Below, in pieces: positions 17,873-26,551 of a stretch of DNA of 64,000 nt. Positions within the stretch are counted from its first letter, which is position 1. Every line of letters starts with the position of its first letter. The stretch is taken from the NCBI GenBank assembly GCA_964204605.1, contig OZ123195.1, forward strand, positions 992,001 to 1,056,000. The letters are read 5' to 3'. The notes under the pieces were generated by a model. It saw only the letters and a program-made list of their open reading frames with translations. It was not told the origin of the DNA and did not search any database. The position numbers were made by a program, and so were the translations under genes. This stretch comes from UBA961 sp014191195. GTDB lineage: Bacteria > Bacteroidota > Ignavibacteria > Kapaibacteriales > UBA961.

Positions 17873-19168
17873 TTATAAACCACATCTTTGGAATAGGAAA
17901 TCAACACTTTTATGTAATATTGTACCTTTTTCAAAAATTGCATGAATATCTTGTTCAGGAATAATAGAAAGGAATTCTGAATCGAGTAATAAATTTTTAA
18001 GAAGAGAACTTTTTTCAGACCACGTTTTCATAGCTGATCGCTGAACTATTGCATAGCCTTCTTCTCTGGTACATCCTCTTCTAATTAATTCCAGCAAAAT
18101 AGTTTGAGAAAATACCAATCCATATGTTTTTTCGATATTACTTTTCATAGTATCTTGATAAACAATAAGATTATCCATAAGAGAAATCGATAAAGTTAGC
18201 ATATAGTCTAAAGTTATAGTAGAATCTGGACATATTACCCTTTCTACACTGCTATGAGAAATATCCCTTTCGTGCCACAGTGCATTATTTTCCATTGCAG
18301 CCATAGCATTGCCACGTAAAAGGCGAGCTAATCCACATATTCGTTCCGAAACAATAGGATTTCTTTTATGAGGCATTGCAGAGCTACCTTTTTGTCCTTT
18401 AGAAAAGAACTCTTCTGCTTCTAGTACTTCGGATTTTTGAAGATGTCTTATTTCAGTAGCTATTTTTTCTAAGGAAGAACCAATTATTGCAATAACAGAT
18501 AAAAATTCGGCATGACGATCTCTTTGAACTACTTGAGTTGAAATAGGCGCAGGTTGCAGGCCAAGTTTATCACAAACATATTCTTCAACAAATGGTGATA
18601 AGTGTTCGAATGTTCCAACAGCACCGCTAATTTTTCCGGTAGAAATTCTTTGATTTGCTTGAAGTAATCTCTCAATATTTCTTTTGCATTCTTCATACCA
18701 CAATAAGCATTTTAAGCCAAATGTGGTAGGTTCAGCATGAATTCCATGTGTTCTGCCAACACACACATCATATTTATGTTCTTGCGCTCTACGAGCAAGA
18801 ATACTTTTTAACGTATATAACTGCTCTAGCAATAATTCACCAGCTTGTTTCATTTGAACTGCTAGGCATGTGTCTAAGACATCGCTAGAAGTCATCCCCA
18901 TGTGAATAAAACGAGAACTTGGCCCAACATACTCGGCAACATTGGTTAAAAAAGCAATAACATCATGTTTTGTTGTTTGCTCAATTTCTAATACCTTGTC
19001 GACATCAAATCGAGCTTTTTCACGAATTTCTTTTACTGCTTCAGCAGGAATAATACCAAGTTGTGATTGTGCTTCACAGGCTAATATTTCTATTTCAAGC
19101 CAGATACTAAATTTATTTTGATCATTCCAAATAGATCCCATTTTAGGGAGAGTATAACGTTCTATCAT
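17873..19168 (-). CDS. purB: Adenylosuccinate lyase
   Basis: PurB catalyses two fumarate-releasing steps in purine synthesis (SAICAR to AICAR, and adenylosuccinate to AMP). The 431 residues include the fumarase/aspartase signature SSAMPHKRNPI with its mobile loop, the TSSDVLDTCLAVQ segment, and GRTHGIHAEPTTFG with the catalytic histidine. Length is typical of the short bacterial class. It lies 14 bp downstream of purC on the same strand, so the two form a purine operon. Confidence 0.97.
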   Translation of the reverse strand: MIERYTLPKMGSIWNDQNKFSIWLEIEILACEAQSQLGIIPAEAVKEIREKARFDVDKVLEIEQTTKHDVIAFLTNVAEYVGPSSRFIHMGMTSSDVLDTCLAVQMKQAGELLLEQLYTLKSILARRAQEHKYDVCVGRTHGIHAEPTTFGLKCLLWYEECKRNIERLLQANQRISTGKISGAVGTFEHLSPFVEEYVCDKLGLQPAPISTQVVQRDRHAEFLSVIAIIGSSLEKIATEIRHLQKSEVLEAEEFFSKGQKGSSAMPHKRNPIVSERICGLARLLRGNAMAAMENNALWHERDISHSSVERVICPDSTITLDYMLTLSISLMDNLIVYQDTMKSNIEKTYGLVFSQTILLELIRRGCTREEGYAIVQRSAMKTWSEKSSLLKNLLLDSEFLSIIPEQDIHAIFEKGTILHKSVDFLFQRCGL

Positions 19169-19182
19169 ATATTCCTAACACA

Positions 19183-20058
19183 TTAAGTGATGAGATAATC
19201 TAATGCTAATTGATATTTTTCGCTGATTGCTTGTACAATTTCATTAGGTAAAGGAGGAGAAGGATATTGTTTATTCCAATCCAAAGTTTCTAAATAATCT
19301 CTTAATACTTGTTTATCTAGATTTTCTTGAGTTTTTCCAATATGATATGATTCTTGCAACCAATATCTTGAAGAATCTGGAGTAAGCGCTTCGTCAATTA
19401 AGATTAATTCACCATGAGAATCTATACCAAATTCAAATTTTGTATCAGCTAAAATAATTCCTCTTTTAGCAGCGTATTGATAAGCAAAGTCATACAATTT
19501 CATAGAAATATCTTTAGCTTGCAAAGCAGATTCCCCACATAAGTGCATTGCTTCAACTAAAGTTATATTTTCATCATGGCCTTCTTCGGCTTTTGTGGCA
19601 GGTGTAAAAATTGGAGAAGGTAATTGCTCTGACTCAGATAATCCTTCTGGTAATAAAATACCACAAATAGTAGATGTAGATTGATATTCCTTCCAACCAG
19701 ATCCAGCTAAATATCCACGAACTACGCATTCAATAGGTAGTGGCTTTGTTTTGACTACTAACATAGACCTGCCTTGCAATTGATCTATATAAGGCAGACA
19801 TTCTTTAGGATACTCAACAGGATTTGTGCTGATAATATGATTTGTAATGATATGTTTTGTTTTATCGAACCATAAAGATGACAAAGCAGTTAATATGGTA
19901 CCTTTTCCTGTGATTGGGGTATCCATAACTACATCAAAAGCAGATATTCTGTCAGTTGCTACAATCAAAAGAACATCACCTAAATCGTATACATCTCTTA
20001 CTTTTCCCCTACGAAATAAAGTGAGAGTCGGGAAATTCGTTGTTTGAATTGGATTCAT
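19183..20058 (-). CDS. purC: SAICAR synthetase
   Basis: PurC ligates aspartate to CAIR in purine synthesis. Motifs are FRRGKVRDVYDLGD near the N-terminus, ATDRISAFDVVM, PIECVVRGYLAGSGW, and DEALTPDSSRYW. The ATG at 20058 gives 291 residues. A longer in-frame reading from GTG at 20133 is rejected because the probable promoter box (20112-20119) would then lie inside the coding region, and because the family begins near residue 10 of the shorter form. It is first in the purC-purB operon. Confidence 0.96.
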   Translation of the reverse strand: MNPIQTTNFPTLTLFRRGKVRDVYDLGDVLLIVATDRISAFDVVMDTPITGKGTILTALSSLWFDKTKHIITNHIISTNPVEYPKECLPYIDQLQGRSMLVVKTKPLPIECVVRGYLAGSGWKEYQSTSTICGILLPEGLSESEQLPSPIFTPATKAEEGHDENITLVEAMHLCGESALQAKDISMKLYDFAYQYAAKRGIILADTKFEFGIDSHGELILIDEALTPDSSRYWLQESYHIGKTQENLDKQVLRDYLETLDWNKQYPSPPLPNEIVQAISEKYQLALDYLIT

Positions 20059-20111
20059 AATAAGCGAGATAAAAAGAAAATAAGTAGACAAGTTTACACA
20101 TTGATAAGAAG

Positions 20112-20119
20112 CAAAATTA
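20112..20119 (-). promoter_or_regulatory. -7 box of purC-purB
   Basis: The minus strand reads TAATTTTG, 53 bp upstream of the purC ATG. It supports the short start of purC. Confidence 0.5.
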
Positions 20120-20191
20120 CAAAAAATGAGCACCCTTTTTATTTATAATTATCCAACATAATAATTAGGCTAGATAATGGTCAAATTCTGT

Positions 20192-20199
20192 TATTTTTG
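20192..20199 (+). promoter_or_regulatory. -7 box for the DUF3098 gene
   Basis: TATTTTTG, 37 bp before the ATG at 20237. It argues against the upstream in-frame start at 20177. Confidence 0.45.
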
Positions 20200-20236
20200 C
20201 GGTGTATATTATATATTTTTGTTTTACGAGAACATT

Positions 20237-20536
20237 ATGGCAAAGACAAAAAGTAAAAATCAAAATTTTGGTAAATCTTCACAACCCAAAAAACAAGATT
20301 CTGAATGGAGCTTTCCGCTAACAAGTTATAATTATAAGATCATTGGTCTTGGTGCTTTGATTATAGCAATAGCCTATGGATTAATGGCAACTGCAATTTC
20401 TGATGATCCTAATCAATGGAATAATACCTTAGCAGTTTCTGTTGCTCCAGTTTTATTAACTATTGGTTATTGTGTAATTATACCTTATGGTTTATTAGCA
20501 AGAGAATCTAGTAAAACTGAACATCCAATAGGATAA
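20237..20536 (+). CDS. DUF3098 small membrane protein
   Basis: This 99-residue protein has a charged, Lys-rich N-terminus (MAKTKSKNQNFGKSSQPKK) and two membrane helices. The first is within NYKIIGLGALIIAIAYGLMA and the second within VSVAPVLLTIGYCVIIPYGLL. The two-helix layout with a central SDDPNQWN loop matches DUF3098, a Bacteroidota family often found near ftsX and uppP. Function is unknown. The ATG at 20237 is chosen because the protein family starts there and a promoter box lies just upstream. The DUF1232 gene follows after 5 bp. Confidence 0.75.
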   Translation: MAKTKSKNQNFGKSSQPKKQDSEWSFPLTSYNYKIIGLGALIIAIAYGLMATAISDDPNQWNNTLAVSVAPVLLTIGYCVIIPYGLLARESSKTEHPIG

Positions 20537-20541
20537 TCTTT

Positions 20542-20922
20542 ATGAAAGATTCTTATGAAGATAAGGGGGATATGTCTTCGGATTGTTCAATCGAGGATAA
20601 CAAAGCAGAAGAGTTAAATCGAATTCAGAAAGAATTACCGGGTAAAATGCTATCATTAGAGCATTCTTCTAGCAATTCGATAAAAGAGCTATTACATCAT
20701 GCTAGAACTGCATATACAATGCTACTAGATAAGACATTTTCTTTGCATTGGAAATCAAAAGCTTTACTCATTTCAGGGCTTTTATATTTTTTACTCCCCA
20801 CTGATTTAACCCCAGATTTTATTCCAGTTATTGGATATATTGATGATGCTGCTGTTTTAACTGCAATTTTTAAATCATTGGCAACAGATATAAAGAAATA
20901 CAGGATATATAAAGGTTTATAA
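20542..20922 (+). CDS. DUF1232 (YkvA-like) membrane protein
   Basis: The 126-residue protein has an acidic N-terminal half. It then carries the characteristic DUF1232 core near residues 75-112: KALLISGLLYFLLPTDLTPD followed by FIPVIGYIDDAAVL. This PTDLxPDFIPxxGYxDD pattern is diagnostic of the YkvA family, whose role is unknown. It is probably in an operon with the DUF3098 gene. The stop lies 4 bp from the convergent TetR gene with no terminator. Confidence 0.85.
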   Translation: MKDSYEDKGDMSSDCSIEDNKAEELNRIQKELPGKMLSLEHSSSNSIKELLHHARTAYTMLLDKTFSLHWKSKALLISGLLYFLLPTDLTPDFIPVIGYIDDAAVLTAIFKSLATDIKKYRIYKGL

Positions 20923-20926
20923 AGCC

Positions 20927-21619
20927 TTACTTTTTAACAGTATTCATAATCAAATGCAAGAGCCATTCTGAGCACTCATTTTTATTATTATTAATCGCTT
21001 TGAATTCTGTTAGTGAGGGTAAATGTTTTGAGAAATGAGATTGCTGTAATGGTATTTCTATAATTGTAGATGCTAAAGCACGAGAATAAGGGTAATCGGG
21101 ATTAATAAGAAGAATATTATGTGCAATTTTAGACGCAAATGCTTTTAGAGTTAAAAAAGCACCTTCCAAGTTATCTTCATCTACATGTTTTGTCAAAAAA
21201 GCTTTTGATGATTCTATTATTACAATATTATTGAGTAAGTCTCCATCCAGAATAGAATCTTCAATTACAATATTATTAGGTGCTGACAATAAATTAATAA
21301 CATTTTTCAAAGCATCTTCAGGTGATTTCGTGTGTATTAATACATCCTTATATGCTTTATCTAAAGCAAACCAATATAGTGACATAATGAAGAGAAGTAA
21401 TTTATGCTTACTTTCAAAATATCTGTACAGTGAAGCCTCTGGGGAACCAATGATTATTCCAATTTTTTTAAAAGTACATTGTTCATATCCATCTGATTCA
21501 ATCAATTGAATTGCGCATTGGATGATATGCTTTCCAAGTTTAGTTTTCCACGGATTTCTTAAAGCAAAGGCAGATGTAGGCGAATTATTGTATTCTTCAA
21601 CATTGATAATAATATTCAT
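20927..21619 (-). CDS. TetR-family transcriptional regulator
   Basis: The 230-residue protein has an N-terminal helix-turn-helix of the TetR type: HIIQCAIQLIESDGYEQCTF, then KIGIIIGSPEASLYRYFESK and HKLLLFIM. The long helical C-terminal part has no recognised ligand motif. The start at 21619 overlaps the stop of the upstream membrane gene as TAATG, which implies coupled translation; a GTG further upstream is less likely. A 21-bp perfect palindrome before the two-gene operon (22137-22157) is the natural candidate for its operator. Confidence 0.85.
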   Translation of the reverse strand: MNIIINVEEYNNSPTSAFALRNPWKTKLGKHIIQCAIQLIESDGYEQCTFKKIGIIIGSPEASLYRYFESKHKLLLFIMSLYWFALDKAYKDVLIHTKSPEDALKNVINLLSAPNNIVIEDSILDGDLLNNIVIIESSKAFLTKHVDEDNLEGAFLTLKAFASKIAHNILLINPDYPYSRALASTIIEIPLQQSHFSKHLPSLTEFKAINNNKNECSEWLLHLIMNTVKK

Positions 21620-22110
21620 TAATAACCTGCAATGGACCATTGATATAATGAAAAGGCTTTATGATATTGAATTAAAGCATCAACAACTCTGCCGGCGGAT
21701 TCAGCAGAAAACCTTTCTCTTAAGTTAACTGTAAATAATGAGCTTTCACCCTGACTTAACAATTGTCTTACAGCATTCTCCATTTGAATAGCTGCACTAT
21801 TCTCTTGTATAGCAGTAATATATTGCTGGTAAGAAGCAATTAATTCAGATGTTGCATCATCAATTTCAGCAGATATAGTTGTAACTAATGCATTGATAGT
21901 TAATAGAGTTACAAGAGATACTACTCCAATAAGTATTCCATACATGATGATTACACTTATATCTTTCTTTTCTAATGAAATATATGTAAATGCTCTTTCT
22001 AATGGGGATAATGTCTTTTGTTGTGATGATTGATGATAGTTTCTTTGCGTATGTACTATATCAAAAGTTGATTGTGATTCTATTTCTGATTGTTGTTTGT
22101 TTGAATTCAT
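21619..22110 (-). CDS. Single-pass membrane protein of unknown function, TetR partner
   Basis: This 163-residue protein is not assigned to a family. Its first 50 residues are polar and Gln/Ser-rich (cytoplasmic by prediction). One membrane helix follows at about 52-75 (VIIMYGILIGVVSLVTLLTI). The remainder is helical and rich in Ala, Glu and Gln, with a coiled-coil look (SAEIDDATSELIASYQQY) and an RERFSAESAGRVVDAL segment. Its stop overlaps the TetR start (TAATG), so the pair is a unit. It may be a sensor or a target of the regulator; this is inference. Confidence 0.65.
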   Translation of the reverse strand: MNSNKQQSEIESQSTFDIVHTQRNYHQSSQQKTLSPLERAFTYISLEKKDISVIIMYGILIGVVSLVTLLTINALVTTISAEIDDATSELIASYQQYITAIQENSAAIQMENAVRQLLSQGESSLFTVNLRERFSAESAGRVVDALIQYHKAFSLYQWSIAGY

Positions 22111-22133
22111 AATAAAAAAACAAAAAGTATAAA

Positions 22134-22161
22134 GTTAATGATAGTGTTACTATCATTTAAC
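22134..22161. promoter_or_regulatory. Palindromic operator candidate upstream of the TetR operon
   Basis: Perfect 9-bp arms AATGATAGT (22137-22145) and ACTATCATT (22149-22157) flank a 3-bp centre. The symmetry extends outward to GTTA/TTAAC with one extra base. It ends about 24 bp before the start of the 163-residue gene. TetR dimers bind such sites. An alternative reading is a weak AT-rich terminator of the upstream EamA gene. Confidence 0.55.
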
Positions 22162-22191
22162 GTAATCCCCTAAAATGTATTGTCTTTTATA

Positions 22192-23049
22192 TTAACCTTT
22201 TTGAGTTAAAATAACGCCAACTATAGCAATAGGGGCACCGATTACAAAAACAGATGATGGTAATTGTCCAAATAAGAAAAATGCCAAAATCGTGGTGAGG
22301 ATTGGTTGAATATTATTAAACACGGACAATTTACTTGCTTCCATTTTAGATAAAGCATAATACCATAATCCATAACCTAACCCCGAAGTAATGACACCTA
22401 AATAGCATAATTGCAACCAATTAAAAGAAGTATAATTTGATATTTCGAATGAAAATGGCATCAATAATACGATTGGAATATAGAGAATAACACCTGTTAA
22501 CATAGAAATTCCAGTAGTAAATACACCATTATATTTCATAGCATATTTTTTACCTAAAGTAGTATATATAGCCCAAGATATACTTGCACATAGCACCATA
22601 ATATTTCCTAAGAACTGTTCTGAACCGAATAAAAAACCCTTTTCGAAAAGAACAATAATCGTCCCAATCAAAGCAATAACAATTCCGAGAACTTTTAAAG
22701 GAGTAATTTTTTCTTTCAAAAAGAAGTAAGCTATAATCAATACAAATGCTGGGGATAATGCATATGCCAAAGAGGCATTGGCAGGAGTAGTATATTTAAT
22801 ACCCCAAATAAACAGTAATTGATTTATTGGTATATTCAATGCACCCAAAAGAAAAAATGCAGGCCAATCTTTTTTTTCTATTTTAGAAATCGAATGTGAA
22901 GATAAATACATCCACACGGCATAAGCACATAATGCAAATCCACCTCTAAACAATACTACATGAGCAGGATGAATTGAGTTTGTGATACTTTTTGCAAAAA
23001 GATGAGTGCTAGATGCTATGAGTTGTTGTAAAAACAATATATATGGCAT
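22192..23049 (-). CDS. EamA/DMT-family transporter
   Basis: This 285-residue membrane protein has ten hydrophobic segments in two homologous EamA halves. Family landmarks include RGGFALCAYAVWMYL in the first half and the AYALSPAFVLIIAYFFLKEK and GVITSGLGYGLWYYAL segments. Members export amino acids or other metabolites; the substrate here is unknown. It is divergent from the FemAB-like gene, with overlapping promoter boxes between them. Confidence 0.9.
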   Translation of the reverse strand: MPYILFLQQLIASSTHLFAKSITNSIHPAHVVLFRGGFALCAYAVWMYLSSHSISKIEKKDWPAFFLLGALNIPINQLLFIWGIKYTTPANASLAYALSPAFVLIIAYFFLKEKITPLKVLGIVIALIGTIIVLFEKGFLFGSEQFLGNIMVLCASISWAIYTTLGKKYAMKYNGVFTTGISMLTGVILYIPIVLLMPFSFEISNYTSFNWLQLCYLGVITSGLGYGLWYYALSKMEASKLSVFNNIQPILTTILAFFLFGQLPSSVFVIGAPIAIVGVILTQKG

Positions 23050-23077
23050 GAGAATTTTCTTTCCTTGTTAACTTTTA

Positions 23078-23097
23078 CAAACTTACCGTTAAATTTG
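23078..23097. promoter_or_regulatory. Back-to-back promoter boxes of the EamA and FemAB-like genes
   Basis: TAAGTTTG on the minus strand (23078-23085) and TAAATTTG on the plus strand (23090-23097) are separated by 4 bp. Both fit TAnnTTTG and each lies 29-54 bp from its gene. Confidence 0.5.
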
Positions 23098-23151
23098 TGT
23101 CTAAAATCATAAGACATATTATTCTATTCAAACATTTTATTTGAGATATAT

Positions 23152-24144
23152 ATGCATGTAGATGCCGAAATAGAGCTCTTTGTTCAAAATAGTACTCCTA
23201 TTTCAAGTAAAAATTGGGATAGTTTTGTTAAAAATTCAGACAATGGAACAATGTTTCACGAGCAAGTATTTCTAAGCTATCATGCAGAAGGTAGATTTAA
23301 AGATAATTCTTTATATTTCACAAGAAATAATAATTTGTTTGCAGTATTTCCAGCTATAGAAATCATAAAAAATGGTAAGAAAATTCTTCATTCACATGGC
23401 GGGGCATCATATGGTGGATTTGTATATCCAAAGCAGTTAAATATAAGGGATGCATTTTTGCTTGTAGAGCAGTTAATTGAGTATGCAAAAAAGAATAATT
23501 TTGACGCTATTCAGCTTACATTACCTCCACTTATTTATTCTCAACATATATCTAATTATATAGATTTTGCTCTGATCAAACATGAATTTGTATATCTAAA
23601 AAGAGAGATTTCAAGTGTAGTAGATTTTTCATTTGAGAATGAACAAACATTATTAAAGCAATTTAGACCTGAAGCAAGAACTGCTATCAACAAATCAATA
23701 AAAAGTGGTATCATTATTAAAGAATGTGATAATTTTTCAGAATACTATGAAATTTTAAAAAAGAACCTTCTTATGAGACATGGCGTTCAACCAACACATA
23801 CTTTAGAAGAGCTTTTGCTGTTAAAAAAGATATATCCAAAAGAAATTCGACTATGGGGTGCTTTTTTAGATAATACTTTAATTGCTGGAGTATGTAATTT
23901 TAGTGCTAATTCTAAAGTTGTATTAGCTTTTTATATTAGCCATGATGAACATTATCAAGAATATAGAGCAGTAAATCAATTGTTTTATGAAATAATGAAA
24001 CAATACAAATATGAAGGATTCAGCTTCTTAGATTTTGGGATATTTACCGTCAATATGGAGCCCAATTGGGGCCTAGGACGTTTCAAAGAAAACTTTGGTA
24101 GCAGAGGCATTTTCCGTGATACATTTTATAAAGAACTAACATAG
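23152..24144 (+). CDS. FemAB/GNAT-like aminoacyl- or acyltransferase
   Basis: The 330-residue protein has the double-GNAT layout of the FemAB/BioF2-like superfamily. An N-terminal domain contains DSFVKNSDNGTMFHEQVFLSYH and HSHGGASYGGFVY. The C-terminal half has KQFRPEARTAINKSIKSG, then LWGAFLDNTLIAGVCNF and FLDFGIF near the end. Members attach amino acids or acyl groups to peptidoglycan precursors or surface glycans. The two following genes are glycosyltransferases, so modification of a cell-surface glycan is the likely role (inference). Confidence 0.75.
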   Translation: MHVDAEIELFVQNSTPISSKNWDSFVKNSDNGTMFHEQVFLSYHAEGRFKDNSLYFTRNNNLFAVFPAIEIIKNGKKILHSHGGASYGGFVYPKQLNIRDAFLLVEQLIEYAKKNNFDAIQLTLPPLIYSQHISNYIDFALIKHEFVYLKREISSVVDFSFENEQTLLKQFRPEARTAINKSIKSGIIIKECDNFSEYYEILKKNLLMRHGVQPTHTLEELLLLKKIYPKEIRLWGAFLDNTLIAGVCNFSANSKVVLAFYISHDEHYQEYRAVNQLFYEIMKQYKYEGFSFLDFGIFTVNMEPNWGLGRFKENFGSRGIFRDTFYKELT

Positions 24145-24146
24145 CC

Positions 24147-25220
24147 TTGAATACTATTCTTCATATTGCTGCTGAAAATTTTGCAGGTGTACCCTTTGAT
24201 TTCATGCACATGCATAAACAAATGGGTGATAAGTCTAGACTTATCACGCTTCATTCAAATCCATTAGGTTTTAAAGAAGATATATGCTTGGACTTTCCTA
24301 TTTCTAGATCTAATACTGCAAAATGGTGGCGTTATAAAAAATCTCTTATAAAAAAAGATACTACTCACTCTTTTTATTGGGAACCTTCTTCATTTCTAGA
24401 ATCACTCTATTTTTCCTATCAATCATATTCCAGAAAATCAACAATTCATAAGCTTATTCATGATTATCATTTAGATGAATCTTCTATTATTCATTATGAT
24501 GCAGGTTTAGACTTTACAAGAGATTCTTTTTTTGCAAAACGCTGGAAGCACATGGGCAAAAAGATAGTTAATTGTTATTATGGAAGTGATTTACGCTCTC
24601 GTGGGATTATCAGAGAAATGGATGACTTAGCTGATTTGTCTATAACAACAGAATATGATCATTTGTCGATGAAAAATAATATTCATTATATTTTTTATCC
24701 ATATAATCCTGTTGAATTACCAGGTATTTCTCCAGAAAAAGATTTTTCTACAATACGGATAGTGCATTCCCCTACCAATAGAATCTATAAAGGAACGGAA
24801 TTAATTTGTAAAGTTATCGAAAAATTACAGCGCTCTTATGCATTTGAATTTTATTTGCTAGAAAATATGTCAAGAAATGAAGTACTGAAGATTAAGTCTA
24901 CATGTACAATTTCTATAGATCAAGTAGGTGGAAAACATGGTGGTACTGGATATGGAAAAGCTGGAATCGAATCTTTATCTATGGGTATTCCTGTAATCAC
25001 AAATATGACAAATGAATATAAAGACTGGCTTCCAGAAAATCCTTTCCATATTGCCAATGATGCTTCGCAATTAGAACAGCAATTAGTGATGCTACTTGAA
25101 AACCCTGATTTGTGCAAGCAATCAGGAGAATTAGGTAAATCGTGGGTAAGCAGATATCATGGATATGAATCTGTAAATAATCAATTAAATACTCTTTACA
25201 AACAATATAATATTATATGA
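24147..25220 (+). CDS. Glycosyltransferase, GT4-like
   Basis: This 357-residue protein starts at TTG 24147, 2 bp after the previous stop. The TTG is preferred because TILHIAAENFAGVPFDF is the expected first strand and glycine loop of a GT-B enzyme and would be lost from the ATG at 24204. The C-terminal domain shows IVHSPTNRIYKGTELICKVI and GTGYGKAGIESLSMGIPVIT, the nucleotide-sugar-binding region with its glutamate. It probably transfers a sugar in assembly of a surface glycan together with its neighbours. Donor and acceptor are unknown. Confidence 0.8.
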   Translation: MNTILHIAAENFAGVPFDFMHMHKQMGDKSRLITLHSNPLGFKEDICLDFPISRSNTAKWWRYKKSLIKKDTTHSFYWEPSSFLESLYFSYQSYSRKSTIHKLIHDYHLDESSIIHYDAGLDFTRDSFFAKRWKHMGKKIVNCYYGSDLRSRGIIREMDDLADLSITTEYDHLSMKNNIHYIFYPYNPVELPGISPEKDFSTIRIVHSPTNRIYKGTELICKVIEKLQRSYAFEFYLLENMSRNEVLKIKSTCTISIDQVGGKHGGTGYGKAGIESLSMGIPVITNMTNEYKDWLPENPFHIANDASQLEQQLVMLLENPDLCKQSGELGKSWVSRYHGYESVNNQLNTLYKQYNII

Positions 25221-25230
25221 TTACCATTTC

Positions 25231-26478
25231 ATGCATGCATTTATAAGATTTATAAAACTCGATATATGGACGCAGAGAATATGCCTTTTAGGAGCTTTCT
25301 TCTTAATAGGAAAATTATTGTTTTTACTATTCTCTGATATAGATATTCATGCTATTGAAGATTGGTACATTGCTCAAAATCTATCTGATGGAAAAGGATA
25401 TATTTTACATCAACAAAATACTGCTCTAAAAACTCCTATTTATCCCATGTTTCTTACTTTTTTTGCACTGCTTCCAGATATAACAGGGAAATTATTAGCA
25501 AGTGCTACACAGCATATTCTCTTTTATATTGCTGATTTACTGTTAATGTGGGCTATTACTTTACGATTTGGAAGAGCATTTGGTAATATAGTCGGTTTAC
25601 TTTTTTTACTTCATCCTGCATATTTTTATTATCCTTTTATTCTTGAATCAACGGCACTTACTGTTCCTTTATCAATAGTATATGCACTATTAATTATACA
25701 ATATCAACAAGAACATTCTAAAGTAAATAATTGGATCAGATATATGATAGGATGGATAATAGCATTATGCCAACCTATTTTGTTTCCATTGATATGTATG
25801 TCTATGATGATTAAAAGAAAATCAGATACATATACAATATTGATATTACCAATTATCATCACATTCTTGATTGTCTTTTCTCCATGGATATATAGGAATA
25901 CATTAGTCTTTGATTCAATTGTAGTTTTTAAAACACCATTTTGGATGAATATATATGAAGGATTTTATCCATCTCCAGGAATATCGAGTAAGTATATTTC
26001 TATAGAAAATCAGAAATCTATTGATTCATTAAGACAAATAAACAATGATTTTGAAATGGAAAAATACTATAAACCTATAGTAATGAATGCTATTTCAGAT
26101 TATCCTAAAGAATATGTATTGTTAAGCATCGATCGTTTTAAGCAGTTTTGGACAATTCCTCATAGATATGATGACCGTATATTTTCTTTACCAATTATCA
26201 TAAGCAGACTTATCCCCCAATTCTTACTATCTATTGGGGTTGTAATTAGCACAATACTCTTAAGTAAACAATTCCAAAAAAACAATTATTCAATCGTCTA
26301 TTTTCATGTATTTTTACTTTTTTCTGTACTCTATGTATCAATTATATATAGTCTTACTCAAAGTTCTAATATCAGATTCAAATTAGATATCGAATGGATA
26401 GAATTACTGTTATTATATCCTCTGTTTGTATATATATCAGAAGATATTTTAAAGAAAAAAAATACTCGTTTAAATTGA
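25231..26478 (+). CDS. ArnT/PMT-like integral membrane glycosyltransferase
   Basis: This 415-residue polytopic protein has about ten membrane helices. An acidic loop after the first helix (DIDIHAIEDWYIAQNLSDGK) matches the catalytic-loop region of GT-C enzymes of the PMT_2/ArnT type, and TPIYPMFLTFFALLP follows. Such enzymes move a sugar from a polyprenyl phosphate to lipid, glycan or protein outside the cytoplasmic membrane. It closes a three-gene unit with the FemAB-like and GT4 genes. The specific reaction is unknown. Confidence 0.72.
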   Translation: MHAFIRFIKLDIWTQRICLLGAFFLIGKLLFLLFSDIDIHAIEDWYIAQNLSDGKGYILHQQNTALKTPIYPMFLTFFALLPDITGKLLASATQHILFYIADLLLMWAITLRFGRAFGNIVGLLFLLHPAYFYYPFILESTALTVPLSIVYALLIIQYQQEHSKVNNWIRYMIGWIIALCQPILFPLICMSMMIKRKSDTYTILILPIIITFLIVFSPWIYRNTLVFDSIVVFKTPFWMNIYEGFYPSPGISSKYISIENQKSIDSLRQINNDFEMEKYYKPIVMNAISDYPKEYVLLSIDRFKQFWTIPHRYDDRIFSLPIIISRLIPQFLLSIGVVISTILLSKQFQKNNYSIVYFHVFLLFSVLYVSIIYSLTQSSNIRFKLDIEWIELLLLYPLFVYISEDILKKKNTRLN

Positions 26479-26488
26479 TCGATTTGTT

Positions 26489-26518
26489 TTGTCACATTAT
26501 ATAAAACCACTATGTTTG
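26489..26518 (+). promoter_or_regulatory. Promoter of nuoA-nuoB
   Basis: TTG at 26489-26491, a 19-bp spacer, then TATGTTTG at 26511-26518. It is one of the two best -33/-7 matches in the window and lies 33 bp before the nuoA ATG. Confidence 0.7.
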
Positions 26519-26551
26519 CCTAGTGTTTTTACTATTCTTTTTCCTAAATAT

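Noticed and set aside
20059..20133. Longer start of purC
   Set aside because: The extension contains the likely -7 promoter box and adds residues not found in the family.
26489..26551. Longer start of nuoA from TTG
   Set aside because: It lies in the -33/-7 promoter and lengthens NuoA beyond its usual size.
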